Below are positions 9,471-19,232 of a DNA stretch of 64,000 nt, piece after piece. The DNA is from Staphylococcus marylandisciuri (GTDB lineage Bacteria > Bacillota > Bacilli > Staphylococcales > Staphylococcaceae), in contig NZ_JAOPKZ010000002.1 of NCBI RefSeq assembly GCF_025519785.1, positions 1 to 64,000 on the forward strand. The letters are read 5' to 3'. The translations under genes and the position numbers were made by a program. The notes under the pieces were generated by a model. That model was given only the letters and a program-made list of their open reading frames with translations. It was not told the DNA's origin and made no database searches. Numbering within the stretch: the first letter of the stretch is position 1; each line of letters begins with the position of its first letter.

Positions 9471-9866
9471 TAGTCAAAGACCTTTATGTCCCTGCCTCAT
9501 TCGCTTATCCTAGTCTCATTCAGTATTTTAAGCTTGGGAGCGCTGTCGCTTAAGCATTTAAACAACTACTGACTCAATAACTTCAAAACGTTAATCTTAA
9601 CATTCGACGTCTAGATTATTTAATTAATAACTGTCCACATGTTTAGTGATAGTTTACTCAATTTTGACTAAAATTATATCTTTTAGAAATATACTTGAAA
9701 TAGATTTATCATAAAGGTTGTTCGGAATTTTTTATTATTCTTTATGATTTCCTGACTTCTAAAATAACATTTTAATATAAAAAAAGCTAATAACTTTAAC
9801 TCTAACTACAATTACTACAACTAACTTTTCATTAACACTATTAAAGTGTAAAATATCAATTATATT

Positions 9867-9896
9867 TTGCTATAAAATTTTTAACTGTAGTATAAT
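9867..9896 (+). promoter_or_regulatory. lytS promoter
   Basis: TTGCTA (9867-9872), an 18-base spacer and TATAAT (9891-9896). Transcription would start near 9903, leaving a leader of about 25 bases before the chosen lytS start. An upstream in-frame ATG at 9895 overlaps this -10 box, which argues against that start. Confidence 0.6.
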
Positions 9897-9927
9897 GATG
9901 AATAATACATTAAAAAAAGGTGTCGTA

Positions 9928-11685
9928 ATGCTTAATTTATTTATGCTCTTACTTGAGCGTATGGGCCTCATCATACTGCTCGCATATATATTGATGAATA
10001 TTCCTTATTTTAAAAATTTAATGAATCGCCGTAGCGAGTCTCATTCAAAGATAAAATTAATAATTCTATTCACCTTCTTCTCTATTCTTTCAAACTTTAC
10101 TGGTGTCCAAATTAGAGGAGGTGAAGTCATCAGTGGTACGCTTTATCAACATTTACCTCCAGATGCTTCTATGGCTAACACAAGAGTCCTGACGATAGGT
10201 GTTGCAGGATTAATCGGTGGTCCTTATGTAGCATTAGTAGTAGGTGTAGTATCTGGTCTATTTAGAGTTTATATCGGGGGAGCTGATGCATATACTTATT
10301 TCATATCGTCCGTGTTCATCGCACTCTTGTCAGGCTATTTTGGCTATAAAGCATTAAAATCCAACCGCTACCCTACTGCATTTAAAGGTGCCATGGTGGG
10401 AGTGGGCAGCGAAGTCATTCAAATGCTATGTATTCTCGTCTTCTCTCATCATCCTGAATTGTCGTGGAACCTCTTTCGTTTCATCTCGATTCCTATGATC
10501 CTCATCAATTCAATTGGGACAGCAATATTTATGTCTATCATATTATCTACGATACGTCACGAAGAAGAAACTCGAGCGATTCAAACACATGACGTCTTAC
10601 AATTGGCTAACGCCACATTGCCGTACTTTCGTTCAGGTTTGAATGAACACTCTGCCAAAGAAGCTGCTGAAATTATTTTAAATTTAATGCAAGTGTCTGC
10701 AGTAGCTATCACAAATCGGCATGATATTCTCACACATGTGGGAGCAGGCAATGATCACCATGTAGCTCAGAAAGCCATCATCACTCATTTATCGAAGGAA
10801 GCTATTCATACGAATACTTTAAAAGAAGCGTATTCACGTGAAGAAATTGGATGCAACAACCCTCATTGTCCACTGGAAGCTGCCATTGTAGTTCCGCTTC
10901 ATCTTAACAATAGCGTAGCCGGAACTTTGAAATTGTATTTTACAGATAAGACCATCATTACGACCTCAGATAAACAAATGGCTTCAGGTTTAGCCGAGAT
11001 ATTCTCAAGTCAACTTGAACTGGGCCACGCTGAGATGCAAAGCGCATTATTGCGCGATGCTGAAATCAAGTCACTGCAAGCCCAAGTCAATCCACACTTT
11101 TTCTTTAACGCAATTAACACGATTTCAGCTATGATACGCATCAATACTGAAAAGGCGCGTGAACTATTACTACAATTAAGCCAATTCTTCCGATCAAACT
11201 TACAAGGGGCACGAGATAATGTCATTACCCTAGAACAAGAACTGGCACAAGTGAACGCATATATATCTTTAGAGCAAGCAAGATATCCCAATCGATTCAC
11301 TATTCATTTCGATATAGCTCCGCAGGCGAAACAAACTTCTGTTCCACCTTTCGTGTTACAAATACTTATCGAAAATGCTATTAAACATGCTTTTACACAT
11401 CGACGCAAAAATAATGTTATCCAAGTCAATGCGTCATTTCATGCCCACTACTTAAGACTAAACGTAACTGATAACGGACATGGCATCCCTCCGCATTTAG
11501 TCCAGCAACTAGGCAAACAGCAAGTGACTTCCTATACAGGAACGGGCAGTGCACTTGAGAATTTAAATAAAAGGTTAACCGGTCTCTTCGGGACTTATTC
11601 TCGCTTACATTTCGATTCAACTGATAAAGGTACGTCTATTTATTGTGACATACCTTGTTTACAACATCGCAACCAGGAGGCATAA
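9928..11685 (+). CDS. lytS: Sensor histidine kinase LytS
   Basis: 585-residue membrane kinase of the LytSR system that senses membrane potential and controls lrgAB, and so murein hydrolase activity and cell death. About six N-terminal helices form the 5TM-LYT sensor (residues 1-200), followed by a GAF domain and a LytS-type kinase domain. The phosphoacceptor is His390 in VNPHFFFNAINTIS, the same number as in S. aureus LytS. ATP-binding motifs follow: IENAIKHAF (N box), DNGHGIP and GTGSALENLNKRL. The start at 9928 gives an N-terminus matching S. aureus (LLLERMGLIILLAYI). lytR begins three bases after the stop. Confidence 0.95.
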   Translation: MLNLFMLLLERMGLIILLAYILMNIPYFKNLMNRRSESHSKIKLIILFTFFSILSNFTGVQIRGGEVISGTLYQHLPPDASMANTRVLTIGVAGLIGGPYVALVVGVVSGLFRVYIGGADAYTYFISSVFIALLSGYFGYKALKSNRYPTAFKGAMVGVGSEVIQMLCILVFSHHPELSWNLFRFISIPMILINSIGTAIFMSIILSTIRHEEETRAIQTHDVLQLANATLPYFRSGLNEHSAKEAAEIILNLMQVSAVAITNRHDILTHVGAGNDHHVAQKAIITHLSKEAIHTNTLKEAYSREEIGCNNPHCPLEAAIVVPLHLNNSVAGTLKLYFTDKTIITTSDKQMASGLAEIFSSQLELGHAEMQSALLRDAEIKSLQAQVNPHFFFNAINTISAMIRINTEKARELLLQLSQFFRSNLQGARDNVITLEQELAQVNAYISLEQARYPNRFTIHFDIAPQAKQTSVPPFVLQILIENAIKHAFTHRRKNNVIQVNASFHAHYLRLNVTDNGHGIPPHLVQQLGKQQVTSYTGTGSALENLNKRLTGLFGTYSRLHFDSTDKGTSIYCDIPCLQHRNQEA

Positions 11686-11688
11686 ATT

Positions 11689-12450
11689 ATGAAAGTCATC
11701 ATTGTTGACGACGAACCCTTAGCGCGTAATGAACTCCATTACTTATTAAAGGAAATACGATCTTTTGACTTAATATCAGAAGCAGAAACCATCCAAGAAA
11801 CACTAGAATTATTGCTGTTAAATCAATATGATGTGGTCTTTTTAGACATAAATTTGATGGATGAAAGTGGGCTAGATATGGCTTCAAAGATAAATCAAAT
11901 GCCTCACCACCCACACATCATCTTTGCCACCGCACACGACACCTATGCAGTTAAGGCTTTTGAGCTTGATGCTACCGATTATATTCTTAAACCCTTTGAT
12001 AAATCTCGAATTGAGCAAGCACTAGCTAAAGTGACTCGGCGCACTCATACGCGTTCACTCGATGAAGGTTCAAATTTAAAAAAAGCTCACGCTAACTACG
12101 ATGACAATTACGAAGCACAGTCAGACAAGCTACCGGTAGAAATGGAAGATCGTATACATTTATTAAATCCACAAGACATCATAGCGATATCAGTTCAAAA
12201 CGGCATAACTACAATCAATACTCTGAAGCAAAATTATGTCACGCACCTACCGTTAAGTCATTATGCAGATCGTTTAAGAAATCCAAATTTCTTGCGTATT
12301 CATAGAGCTACGATAATCAATAAGAAACATATTGAAACGGTAGAACACTGGTTTAATTATACGTATCAATTAACGATGACTAATCAGTTAAAGTTTCAAG
12401 TCAGTCGCTCATATATGAAAGGTTTCAAACACCAATTAGGTCTAGATTGA
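11689..12450 (+). CDS. lytR: LytTR-family response regulator LytR
   Basis: 253-residue regulator: receiver domain at residues 1-120 with acidic pocket Asp7-Asp8, phosphorylated Asp53 ([13 protein letters not shown]), Thr in FATAHD and Lys in LKPFDK; a variable linker (about 125-150); and a C-terminal LytTR DNA-binding domain ([13 protein letters not shown] ... [15 protein letters not shown]). Phosphorylated by LytS, it activates lrgAB immediately downstream. A good GGAGG site lies in the last codons of lytS, with three bases between the genes, so the two are co-transcribed and probably translationally coupled. Confidence 0.95.
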   Translation: MKVIIVDDEPLARNELHYLLKEIRSFDLISEAETIQETLELLLLNQYDVVFLDINLMDESGLDMASKINQMPHHPHIIFATAHDTYAVKAFELDATDYILKPFDKSRIEQALAKVTRRTHTRSLDEGSNLKKAHANYDDNYEAQSDKLPVEMEDRIHLLNPQDIIAISVQNGITTINTLKQNYVTHLPLSHYADRLRNPNFLRIHRATIINKKHIETVEHWFNYTYQLTMTNQLKFQVSRSYMKGFKHQLGLD

Positions 12451-12458
12451 GAGTCAAG

Positions 12459-12560
12459 TTTCATATTGTGCAACTCAGCTCGAACATCTTGCATTTCAGT
12501 ATGAAAACGCCCTTACATCCCTTTCTTTTCTTATAATTAAGTTGAAATGGAAAAGGGAGG
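12459..12560 (+). promoter_or_regulatory. lrgAB promoter region
   Basis: TATAAT (12532-12537) lacks a recognisable -35 box 17 bases upstream, as expected of an activator-dependent promoter. Two similar decamers, TTTCATATTG (12459-12468) and TTTCAGTATG (12494-12503), lie upstream and may be LytR sites; this is inference. The lrgA ribosome site GGGAGG is at 12555-12560. Confidence 0.5.
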
Positions 12561-12569
12561 ATGTAATCG

Positions 12570-13016
12570 ATGGCAACCGATCAAACTGACAGACACAAAC
12601 CAGAAGCACGACAAAAAGAGAGCAAAACTTATACCTTCTTACATCAAGTTACCGTGTTAGGTATCATCTTACTCATCTCAAAAGTGATAGAAGGCCTATC
12701 CCCTGTGCCGATGCCTGGCTCAGTCGTAGGACTTGTCTTACTCTTCATCGCTTTATGTACGGGAATCGTTAAACTCGGCCAAGTAGAGTCAGTAGGTACT
12801 GCTTTAACTAATAATATTGGCCTATTCTTCGTACCTGCTGGAATATCAGTTATCAATTCACTTGGGGTGCTCAGCTCAAGTCCAATTCTCATCATCTTAT
12901 TAATTATCATCTCAACAATACTGCTATTATTGTGCACAGGATTTACCTCTCAGCTGTTGATGAAGTTCACTAACAAGAAAGAACGAGACTCTATAGTTGA
13001 AGGGGGACATAAATAA
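12570..13016 (+). CDS. lrgA: Antiholin-like protein LrgA
   Basis: 148-residue membrane protein of the CidA/LrgA holin-like family with four hydrophobic segments (about 27-45, 50-68, 85-105, 108-135). The conserved [14 protein letters not shown] and [14 protein letters not shown] blocks match S. aureus LrgA closely. With LrgB it counteracts CidAB-driven murein hydrolase activity and autolysis, and has been linked to pyruvate transport in relatives. It follows lytSR, its activator, in the same direction. The stop overlaps the lrgB start (TAATG), so the two are translationally coupled. Confidence 0.95.
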   Translation: MATDQTDRHKPEARQKESKTYTFLHQVTVLGIILLISKVIEGLSPVPMPGSVVGLVLLFIALCTGIVKLGQVESVGTALTNNIGLFFVPAGISVINSLGVLSSSPILIILLIIISTILLLLCTGFTSQLLMKFTNKKERDSIVEGGHK

Positions 13017-13723
13017 TGCAACACATCATAGATTTAATCATTCACACACCTTATTTCGGGATTTTACTTTCAGTAGTCCCATTCACTGTGGCTACTTATT
13101 TTTTTAAGAAAACAAATGGCTTCTTCCTATTAGCACCCCTATTCGTAGGTATGGTAGTGGGTATAGTTTTCTTAAAAGTTACAGGTATTAGTTATGCAAA
13201 TTATAGGATTGGAGGCGACATCGTTAACTTCTTCTTAGAACCCGCAACAATGTGCTTCGCTATACCTCTATATAAGAAAAGAGAAGTATTAAAACGTTAC
13301 TGGTTCCAAATATTTGGTAGCTTGGTCATTGGAACGCTTATAGCCCTTCTACTTATTATCTTAATAGGTAAGGTCGCATTATTCTCTGACCAGATTATCA
13401 ATTCAATGTTACCTCAAGCTGCAACTACTGCAATCGCTTTACCTGTATCTGACGGTATTCACGGCTTGAAAGAGCTCACTTCACTAGCTTGTATACTGAA
13501 TGGAGTTATCATCTATGCCTTAGGTGCTAAAATGATCCGTTTATTCCGTATTAATAATCCTATTGCTCGCGGCCTAGCTTTAGGAACAAGTGGTCATTCC
13601 CTCGGTGTAGCAGCTTCTCAAGAATTTGGCGAGACAGAGGAATCAATGGCTAGTATCTCGCTAGTACTTGTAGGTGTCGTAGTAGTTGTCGTAGCACCAC
13701 TACTGTCCCAACTCTTTGTTTGA
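13016..13723 (+). CDS. lrgB: Antiholin-like protein LrgB
   Basis: 235-residue polytopic membrane protein (CidB/LrgB family), near the usual length of 233. Family motifs include [18 protein letters not shown] and the C-terminal [19 protein letters not shown]. It forms the LrgAB unit that opposes autolysis. The start overlaps the lrgA stop by one base and lies downstream of an AGGGGG site. A strong terminator hairpin follows at 13753. Confidence 0.95.
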   Translation: MQHIIDLIIHTPYFGILLSVVPFTVATYFFKKTNGFFLLAPLFVGMVVGIVFLKVTGISYANYRIGGDIVNFFLEPATMCFAIPLYKKREVLKRYWFQIFGSLVIGTLIALLLIILIGKVALFSDQIINSMLPQAATTAIALPVSDGIHGLKELTSLACILNGVIIYALGAKMIRLFRINNPIARGLALGTSGHSLGVAASQEFGETEESMASISLVLVGVVVVVVAPLLSQLFV

Positions 13724-13752
13724 AATAGTAATATAAAATATAGGGTGAAATT

Positions 13753-13820
13753 AAGCCAGCACTTTGAGTCAAATGCCCATGAGAAAGATTTTTCTCGGCG
13801 TCAGACTCAGTGCTGGCTTT
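13753..13820 (+). terminator. lrgAB terminator
   Basis: AAGCCAGCAC (13753-13762) pairs with GTGCTGGCTT (13810-13819), with a further TGAGTC/GACTCA stem inside, then a T-rich tail. The rest of 13724-14027 shows no gene. Confidence 0.8.
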
Positions 13821-14027
13821 AATATTAATATTCAGTTGAAGGAACTATGGAATTGAGTGTGGATGCCAACCCCTACAGTTAATCAAATACTAAAGACTTC
13901 ATGGTCTCTCACGTTCTCTTAAGACTAACTATAACGGACGATGCTATTCACTAGTGCAGTTAATAATGCAGAAAGTTAGCATGTAAATACTTCATTGTCT
14001 ACCCAGGCAATTATTCCGAGATTCTAA

Positions 14028-14798
14028 TTATGCTTCTTTGTCAGTGCAACACCATTCAATTACACGAGCAATAGCTTTATCCCAATAAGCATAATCGTGA
14101 CTTCCTGTATCACTTTCAAACTGATACTTGATACCTAACTGATCTAAATAACGTATCATTCGTTGATTATCCAAGTATAATTCGTCCTCTTCACCACACA
14201 TGATCAATAATTCTGGTATCTCTTTGTCTAGTCTCTTCGCTTCATTTAGTAAGTGATAAAGATCTAAGTCAGTTCCTGTAATATTGGTGTTCTCACCAGT
14301 AATCGCTTCTCCTGAAAAATCATGCCAATCAATATTGATGAGTTGTTGCGCATCAAACACAGCTGACATTGGACAAGCTTTACCAAAGAGCGATCCTTTT
14401 TTCAATGCAAACCGCAGCGTTCCATATCCTCCCATTGAATGGCCCGCGATGAAATTATCTTCTCTTTTTAGAGACAAAGGAAGTATTTGATGTGCATAGT
14501 TCCACACTTCAATAATGTAATCAAAGTAACTGTGTCCATATACCATATTCGCATAACCGCTATGATCTGCTCGCGGCATAATTATAGCGAGTTGATATTG
14601 ATTCGCATAACGCTCTATACTTGTATACCTTAGATAAGTCGTTTCGTCACTAGACAAACCATGGAGAAGCATAAGAGTCTTTAAGGGTCTAGCTTTTTGA
14701 TTAGGATCGAAGTAACTCGCGTCATCCGGAAGAATAATAGTGAGATTTTGATGCATGCCTAAAACCTTGGTGCGATAATTTAAATAAATGAGTGCCAT
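14028..14798 (-). CDS. fphF: Serine esterase FphF (EstA/S-formylglutathione hydrolase-like)
   Basis: 256-residue cytoplasmic alpha/beta hydrolase closely matching S. aureus FphF, a fluorophosphonate-binding esterase that hydrolyses short to medium acyl esters. The oxyanion segment is LLHGLSSDETTY. The nucleophile is Ser121 in GHSMGG, and the catalytic His lies in SHDYAYWD near the C-terminus, with an acid in GEEDELY. The gene begins 20 bases after opuCD and reads in the same direction, so it may be a distal gene of the opuC transcript, although no link to osmolyte transport is known. Older annotations may call it tributyrin esterase. Confidence 0.88.
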   Translation of the reverse strand: MALIYLNYRTKVLGMHQNLTIILPDDASYFDPNQKARPLKTLMLLHGLSSDETTYLRYTSIERYANQYQLAIIMPRADHSGYANMVYGHSYFDYIIEVWNYAHQILPLSLKREDNFIAGHSMGGYGTLRFALKKGSLFGKACPMSAVFDAQQLINIDWHDFSGEAITGENTNITGTDLDLYHLLNEAKRLDKEIPELLIMCGEEDELYLDNQRMIRYLDQLGIKYQFESDTGSHDYAYWDKAIARVIEWCCTDKEA

Positions 14799-14817
14799 TG
14801 ATATTTACACCTCTATA

Positions 14818-15498
14818 CTAATTAATGCGTTGTGGTTTGTTGCGCTTTGATGTGTGCGTAGGGTCTAAGCGTTTTTCAAGTATGCGCAGTACAACGTCAA
14901 TGATAACTGCAATTAACGCTATAGGAATAGCTCCAGCTAGAATAAACGTTGTCCCATCTGTCGCGTTTGTACCTCGAATGACGATGTCCCCCAGTGTGGG
15001 CGCACCTATGAATGAACCGACTGCTACGACACCGATTGCCACTACTAAAGCGATTCGCACACCGCCTAATATGACAGAAAGAGATAGCGGAAGTTCAATT
15101 AAACGTAAGACTTGATTACCTGTCATCCCCATTCCTTTACCTGCATCTTTGATATTTTCATCAACACCTTGAATTCCTGTATAGGTGTTTTTAATAATAG
15201 GCAACAGTGCATATAAGAAGACGGTAAAGACGACTGTATTAGGACCAAGCCCCATAACTAACATGAGTATAGCTAACATGGCAATGACCGGCACGGTCTG
15301 AATAATGTTGGCAATTGTAATTACAATCCATGATAGCTTAGAGTAACGCGCTATAAATATGCCAATCGGTATGCCGATAATAGAGGCGAATAACACGCCA
15401 TAGACCGACATCAGTAAATGTTTAAAGAATAGATCCATGAGGTAGCCAAAGTTTGTAGAATAATATTCGCCTAGCTGTTGTAATAAATTACCTGACAT
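14818..15498 (-). CDS. opuCD: Glycine betaine/carnitine/choline ABC transporter permease OpuCD
   Basis: 226-residue inner-membrane permease, last gene of the opuCABCD importer operon. Five to six hydrophobic segments; the ABC-coupling loop GMGMTGNQVLRLIELPLS (about 125-142) carries the EAA-like motif that contacts OpuCA. OpuC imports compatible solutes under osmotic stress. The start overlaps the last base of opuCC, pointing to translational coupling. The C-terminus is short and basic. Confidence 0.93.
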   Translation of the reverse strand: MSGNLLQQLGEYYSTNFGYLMDLFFKHLLMSVYGVLFASIIGIPIGIFIARYSKLSWIVITIANIIQTVPVIAMLAILMLVMGLGPNTVVFTVFLYALLPIIKNTYTGIQGVDENIKDAGKGMGMTGNQVLRLIELPLSLSVILGGVRIALVVAIGVVAVGSFIGAPTLGDIVIRGTNATDGTTFILAGAIPIALIAVIIDVVLRILEKRLDPTHTSKRNKPQRIN

Positions 15499-16439
15499 TA
15501 CGGTCGACCACCTTTCTCTTTATCAAAGTAGTGATGTTTCTTCAAGAAATTCTCAGCTACTACGGCAGGTTCTTTGCCTTCGCCGTCAGCCTCGTAATTC
15601 AGTTCTTGCATCTGTTTCGTAGAAATCTTTCCTTCTAGTTTAGATACGGCAGGTTTGATCTCAGGATGTTTCTTCAATACTTTATTTGTTGCAAATGGAC
15701 TTGCGTCATATGGAGGGAAGAAACGACGATCATCCTTTAATATTTTCAGATCATAAGCGGCAATACGTCCGTCAGTCGAATAACCTACCGCTGCATCTAA
15801 CTTATTATTATGTAAGGCATCATAGACAAGCCCTATTTGCATAGGTCGTACTGTATCAAAGCTGAAACCATATTCTTGAGTGAACCCTTTATAGCCATCG
15901 CCTTCACGTTGCATCCAAGAACTATCTACTCCTAGTCGTAAATCCTTATGATTCTCTAAATCTGATACCGTGTTGAGATGGTACTTCTTAGCTGTTTCTT
16001 TGGTCACCATAAAAGCATATGTGTTCGCAAAACCATATGAATTAAAGAACTTTGAATCGTATTTATCTCTAAATCCCTTTTGAGTAGCTTCTAACGCTTT
16101 CTTAGGATCTTTAATTGGTTTCTCATTTAATGCTCCTGTTAAATCTGTACCCGTATAACGAGCGCCTGACATGTTGGCATCGCCAGTCGTGATCGCTTTG
16201 TGTTGTATCGTACTAGAACCAAGATTGTTCACTAAAGTAGGTCTAACTTTGCCTTTCGTGTCATGTTCTATAATTAGCCTTACCATGTGTGCCATGATTT
16301 GCGATTCTGTATTACTTACTGCGGTAATTTTCACTTCATTATCTGAACTGCTACCGCCGAGACCAGGCAAGCTACATCCAGATAACACAGTGAGACACAA
16401 TAAGGGCACAACTAATAACGTTTTAAACTTTTTCATCAT
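15498..16439 (-). CDS. opuCC: Osmolyte-binding lipoprotein OpuCC
   Basis: 313-residue solute-binding lipoprotein. The signal peptide ends in lipobox VLSGC (Cys22). The mature part is an OpuAC-type binding domain (residues about 35-305) that captures glycine betaine, carnitine or choline outside the membrane and delivers it to the OpuCB-OpuCD pore. It lies 13 bases after opuCB and overlaps opuCD by one base. A GGAGGAG site precedes the ATG. Confidence 0.93.
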   Translation of the reverse strand: MMKKFKTLLVVPLLCLTVLSGCSLPGLGGSSSDNEVKITAVSNTESQIMAHMVRLIIEHDTKGKVRPTLVNNLGSSTIQHKAITTGDANMSGARYTGTDLTGALNEKPIKDPKKALEATQKGFRDKYDSKFFNSYGFANTYAFMVTKETAKKYHLNTVSDLENHKDLRLGVDSSWMQREGDGYKGFTQEYGFSFDTVRPMQIGLVYDALHNNKLDAAVGYSTDGRIAAYDLKILKDDRRFFPPYDASPFATNKVLKKHPEIKPAVSKLEGKISTKQMQELNYEADGEGKEPAVVAENFLKKHHYFDKEKGGRP

Positions 16440-16452
16440 GTTCTCCTCCTCG

Positions 16453-17088
16453 TTATCTCGATACTTTTAACCCTTTAGGTACAGCCCATTTTTCAATAAG
16501 TGAGAGTACAAAATCTACTATAAGTGCTAAGATAGTTACGCCCACTGCTGCTGCGATAATCATGTTAGCGTTATAAAGGTTAAGTCCATTAAATACAAAG
16601 TCTCCTAACCCTCCAGCACCTACATAGCTTGCTAATGTAGCCCAACTAATCACGTATACAGCTGATAATCGTATGCCGCTCAAAATGAGAGGCAACGCAA
16701 GTGGTAACTCTACATCTTTCATCAATTGATAGCGCGTCATACCCATACTTTTACCAGCTTCTTTTAAATTTTCATCAATATTTTGTACGCCCAATACTGT
16801 ATTGTTGAGTATAGGTAGAAGTACGTAGATGAATAAAGCGATAATCGCAGCCATTTTACCTACTCCGAAAATAGGTATCATAATCGCTAGAACTGCAAGA
16901 GTTGGAATTGTTTGGAGCACACCTGCAAGCGTGAGAACTACGTTTGATGTGCGCTTCATACGTGAGAGCATAATGCCTATAGGAACAGCCACGACTATGG
17001 CAATGAGTAACGCAATGATTGAAATCTCTAGATGTTCCCATGCTTTCTTCAACAATTCTTGACCATTATTGTGTAAGAAGTCCATCAT
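16453..17088 (-). CDS. opuCB: Glycine betaine/carnitine/choline ABC transporter permease OpuCB
   Basis: 211-residue permease with the same fold as OpuCD, containing the GMTRYQLMKDVELPLALP coupling loop. It pairs with OpuCD to form the transmembrane channel. The start overlaps the opuCA stop by four bases (ATGA), a typical coupled junction. The CB and CD copies diverged from a common duplicate, as in other Gram-positive OpuC systems. Confidence 0.93.
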   Translation of the reverse strand: MMDFLHNNGQELLKKAWEHLEISIIALLIAIVVAVPIGIMLSRMKRTSNVVLTLAGVLQTIPTLAVLAIMIPIFGVGKMAAIIALFIYVLLPILNNTVLGVQNIDENLKEAGKSMGMTRYQLMKDVELPLALPLILSGIRLSAVYVISWATLASYVGAGGLGDFVFNGLNLYNANMIIAAAVGVTILALIVDFVLSLIEKWAVPKGLKVSR

Positions 17089-18266
17089 GATGGATCAACC
17101 CCTATATCATTTGATTCAACAATGCCTGTATCCGGTTGGGAATCCTCACTTTCACCCCAAATGCTGTCATAGACAATGTCGACAAGATTAGCGCGTGTAA
17201 TTAGCCCTAATAATGTCTTATCGTCACGATCTACAACTGGAACATTGCGCACATTCCGTTTTAATATCGTCCGCACACTATCTTGTAATTTGCTGTCAAC
17301 ACGCACTCGATAGATATCACGTTGCATAGTATCGATTAATTCACGATTTGCACGTAACCCTTGATTAATATCTTCTATGTCTAGATAGCCGAGCAAGCGC
17401 TCGTCATCCCCAACTACAAATATGGTATCTACGCGCCGTTCTCTCATGATTTCAACCGCATCATTTAACGAACGGTCAGCATGAATGGTTACCGGTCGTA
17501 TCATCGCATCTTTAACTGTGCGCATATTAGGTCGATCTTGAATTAATCTGTTCTGACCGATAAAGTCTCTAACGAAGTCATTAGCTGGACTTCGAAGAAT
17601 ATTATCGGGTGTATCATATTGCACAACTTTACCATTCGACATGATACAGATCTTATCAGCGAGTTTAATTGCTTCATCCATATCATGCGTGACGAAGATA
17701 AAGGTTTTGCCTAATTTCTGTTGCAATTCTTTTACCAAGTCTTGCAACGTATCACGGGTAATTGGATCTAATGCGCCAAATGGTTCATCCATTAAGATGA
17801 TGTCTTGCTCTGCAGCTAAGGCGCGAACAACCCCTATTCGTTGTTGCTGTCCACCTGAAAGTTCTGATGGATAACGGTCCAAATAGTCTTCAGGTAAATC
17901 CACTAGTTTAATTAATTCCTTAGCTTTAGCTTCCTTTTTTTCCTTTGACCATTTGAGCAACTTAGGAACGAGAACTATATTTTCCTTAATTGTCATATGA
18001 GGCATCAGACCTATTTGCTGGATGACATATCCAATACTCCGTCGTAATTCTACAGGATCCATCTTGCGAATGTCTTTACCATCCATCGTGATCTGACCTT
18101 CTGTCGCTTCAATCATTCGGTTGATCATACGTAAAGCTGTCGTCTTACCACTTCCACTCGTTCCGATAAAAGCGACAAATTCACCTGAGTTTATCTCAAG
18201 TGACATGTTATCGACAGCTTTCTTTTGACCTGAATATATTTTTGATAAGTTCTTAATGCTTAACAT
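17085..18266 (-). CDS. opuCA: Glycine betaine/carnitine/choline ABC transporter ATPase OpuCA
   Basis: 393-residue ATPase of the osmolyte importer. Walker A GTSGSGKTT (35-43), Q-loop in GYVIQQIGLMPH, signature LSGGQQQRIG, Walker B IILMDEPFGALDP and the switch His in VTHDMDEA are all intact. Two CBS domains follow (about 255-310 and 318-373), which in OpuCA-type proteins sense ionic strength or a nucleotide and gate transport. It is the first gene of the operon, so the promoter should lie in 18267-18602, where I see only weak -10-like text and no other feature. Confidence 0.94.
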   Translation of the reverse strand: MLSIKNLSKIYSGQKKAVDNMSLEINSGEFVAFIGTSGSGKTTALRMINRMIEATEGQITMDGKDIRKMDPVELRRSIGYVIQQIGLMPHMTIKENIVLVPKLLKWSKEKKEAKAKELIKLVDLPEDYLDRYPSELSGGQQQRIGVVRALAAEQDIILMDEPFGALDPITRDTLQDLVKELQQKLGKTFIFVTHDMDEAIKLADKICIMSNGKVVQYDTPDNILRSPANDFVRDFIGQNRLIQDRPNMRTVKDAMIRPVTIHADRSLNDAVEIMRERRVDTIFVVGDDERLLGYLDIEDINQGLRANRELIDTMQRDIYRVRVDSKLQDSVRTILKRNVRNVPVVDRDDKTLLGLITRANLVDIVYDSIWGESEDSQPDTGIVESNDIGVDPS

Positions 18267-18602
18267 GTCTCAAATTCCTTTCTATCGTAATTCTATCTGT
18301 AACAATATTACAAATAGTTAAGGGCCTCATGTGAAGTCTACAAATTTTAGAATAAGTAAAAACAAGCACAAAAGACCCTCTCGTAATAGCAATGATCAAA
18401 TATTTATATGTAGTATAATATGATAGAGCTTACTAGTTGAGGTCAACATAAGTTATTATTCACTACAAAAGTTACTTCTATTGCGTGTTGTCTATCTAAT
18501 AGTAATTATACCCCTATTCAAGTGAAAAGTCACATCGTCATCGAGTCCAGGCATCATTATCATTCATGTTATCATACCTGGAACATCATTGATTTATCAT
18601 CT

Positions 18603-19160
18603 TTATTTATCATTCATCCCTTTACCATTAAGAATATGTTGATAATACTTCTTCACCCTCTTCTCTCTCGTATCACTCTTCTTAGCTTGTCCAATATGAT
18701 ACATGTACTGCCGTTGACGACCAGGTGTAAGATTCTCAAACGCTTCTTTAAACTTATCATCTCTCTCCAAAGCATCTGCTAGTTCTTCTGGCATATCATA
18801 CTCAGCTGTGGACTTCATAGGTACTTTTTTACCTGATCTTTCAATATGAATGGCTTCTTTAATGTACCATTCAATCTCTTGCTGGCGCGATTCAATTTCC
18901 TTAACTGATTCAAATCGCAGTTGACGAGCTGCTTGGACATTTTTAGTTTGTTGAACAAGCGCTCGATAAGCATCATCCATGATAGCACCTTTCTCAAATA
19001 ATAAAGCGCAATAATGTTTAAATTCCTGAATGATGACTACATTTTTACCATTTAATGTATAACAGGGATGTTTCCATTTATAATCTTCTTCAAGTTCTGT
19101 GTGGAGGATGATCTCCCGTAATAACTTTATTTCATCCTGCCACTGCGTTAACTCACTCAT
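18603..19160 (-). CDS. YdeI/OmpD-associated family protein (DUF1801), start region interrupted
   Basis: 185-residue soluble protein with an N-terminal DUF1801 domain (residues about 10-115, KWKHPCYTLNGKNVVII) and a C-terminal OmdA/YdeI tail (ADALERDDKFKEAFENLTPGRQRQYMYHI). B. subtilis YdhG/Fra relatives are proposed iron chaperones; function here is unknown. The ATG at 19160 has no ribosome site: the bases just upstream are the end of a 52-bp repeat hairpin (19165-19216). Beyond it, on the same strand, are a TATAAT (19329-19334), an AGGAG and an ATG at 19232 opening a 16-codon reading frame. The original start has probably been split from the body, so expression is doubtful. Confidence 0.75.
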   Translation of the reverse strand: MSELTQWQDEIKLLREIILHTELEEDYKWKHPCYTLNGKNVVIIQEFKHYCALLFEKGAIMDDAYRALVQQTKNVQAARQLRFESVKEIESRQQEIEWYIKEAIHIERSGKKVPMKSTAEYDMPEELADALERDDKFKEAFENLTPGRQRQYMYHIGQAKKSDTREKRVKKYYQHILNGKGMNDK

Positions 19161-19164
19161 ATAT

Positions 19165-19216
19165 GGGAGCGGGACAGAAATCTAATTTGAACAAAAAAGA
19201 TTTCTGTCCCGCTCCC
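19165..19216. repeat. Short palindromic form of module A
   Basis: GGGAGCGGGACAGAAATCT pairs perfectly with AGATTTCTGTCCCGCTCCC around an AT-rich loop, giving a 19-bp stem. It lies five bases upstream of the ATG at 19160 on the minus strand. Confidence 0.92.
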
Positions 19217-19232
19217 TCTTATTCTCTGTCAT
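19182..19232 (-). other. Likely displaced start region of the YdeI-like gene (16-codon frame)
   Basis: ATG at 19232 follows an AGGAG site at good spacing and a TATAAT at 19329-19334. The frame reads MTENKRERDRNLFCSN and stops inside the repeat hairpin. The first residues MTEN are plausible as the original N-terminus of the gene now starting at 19160. Confidence 0.5.
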
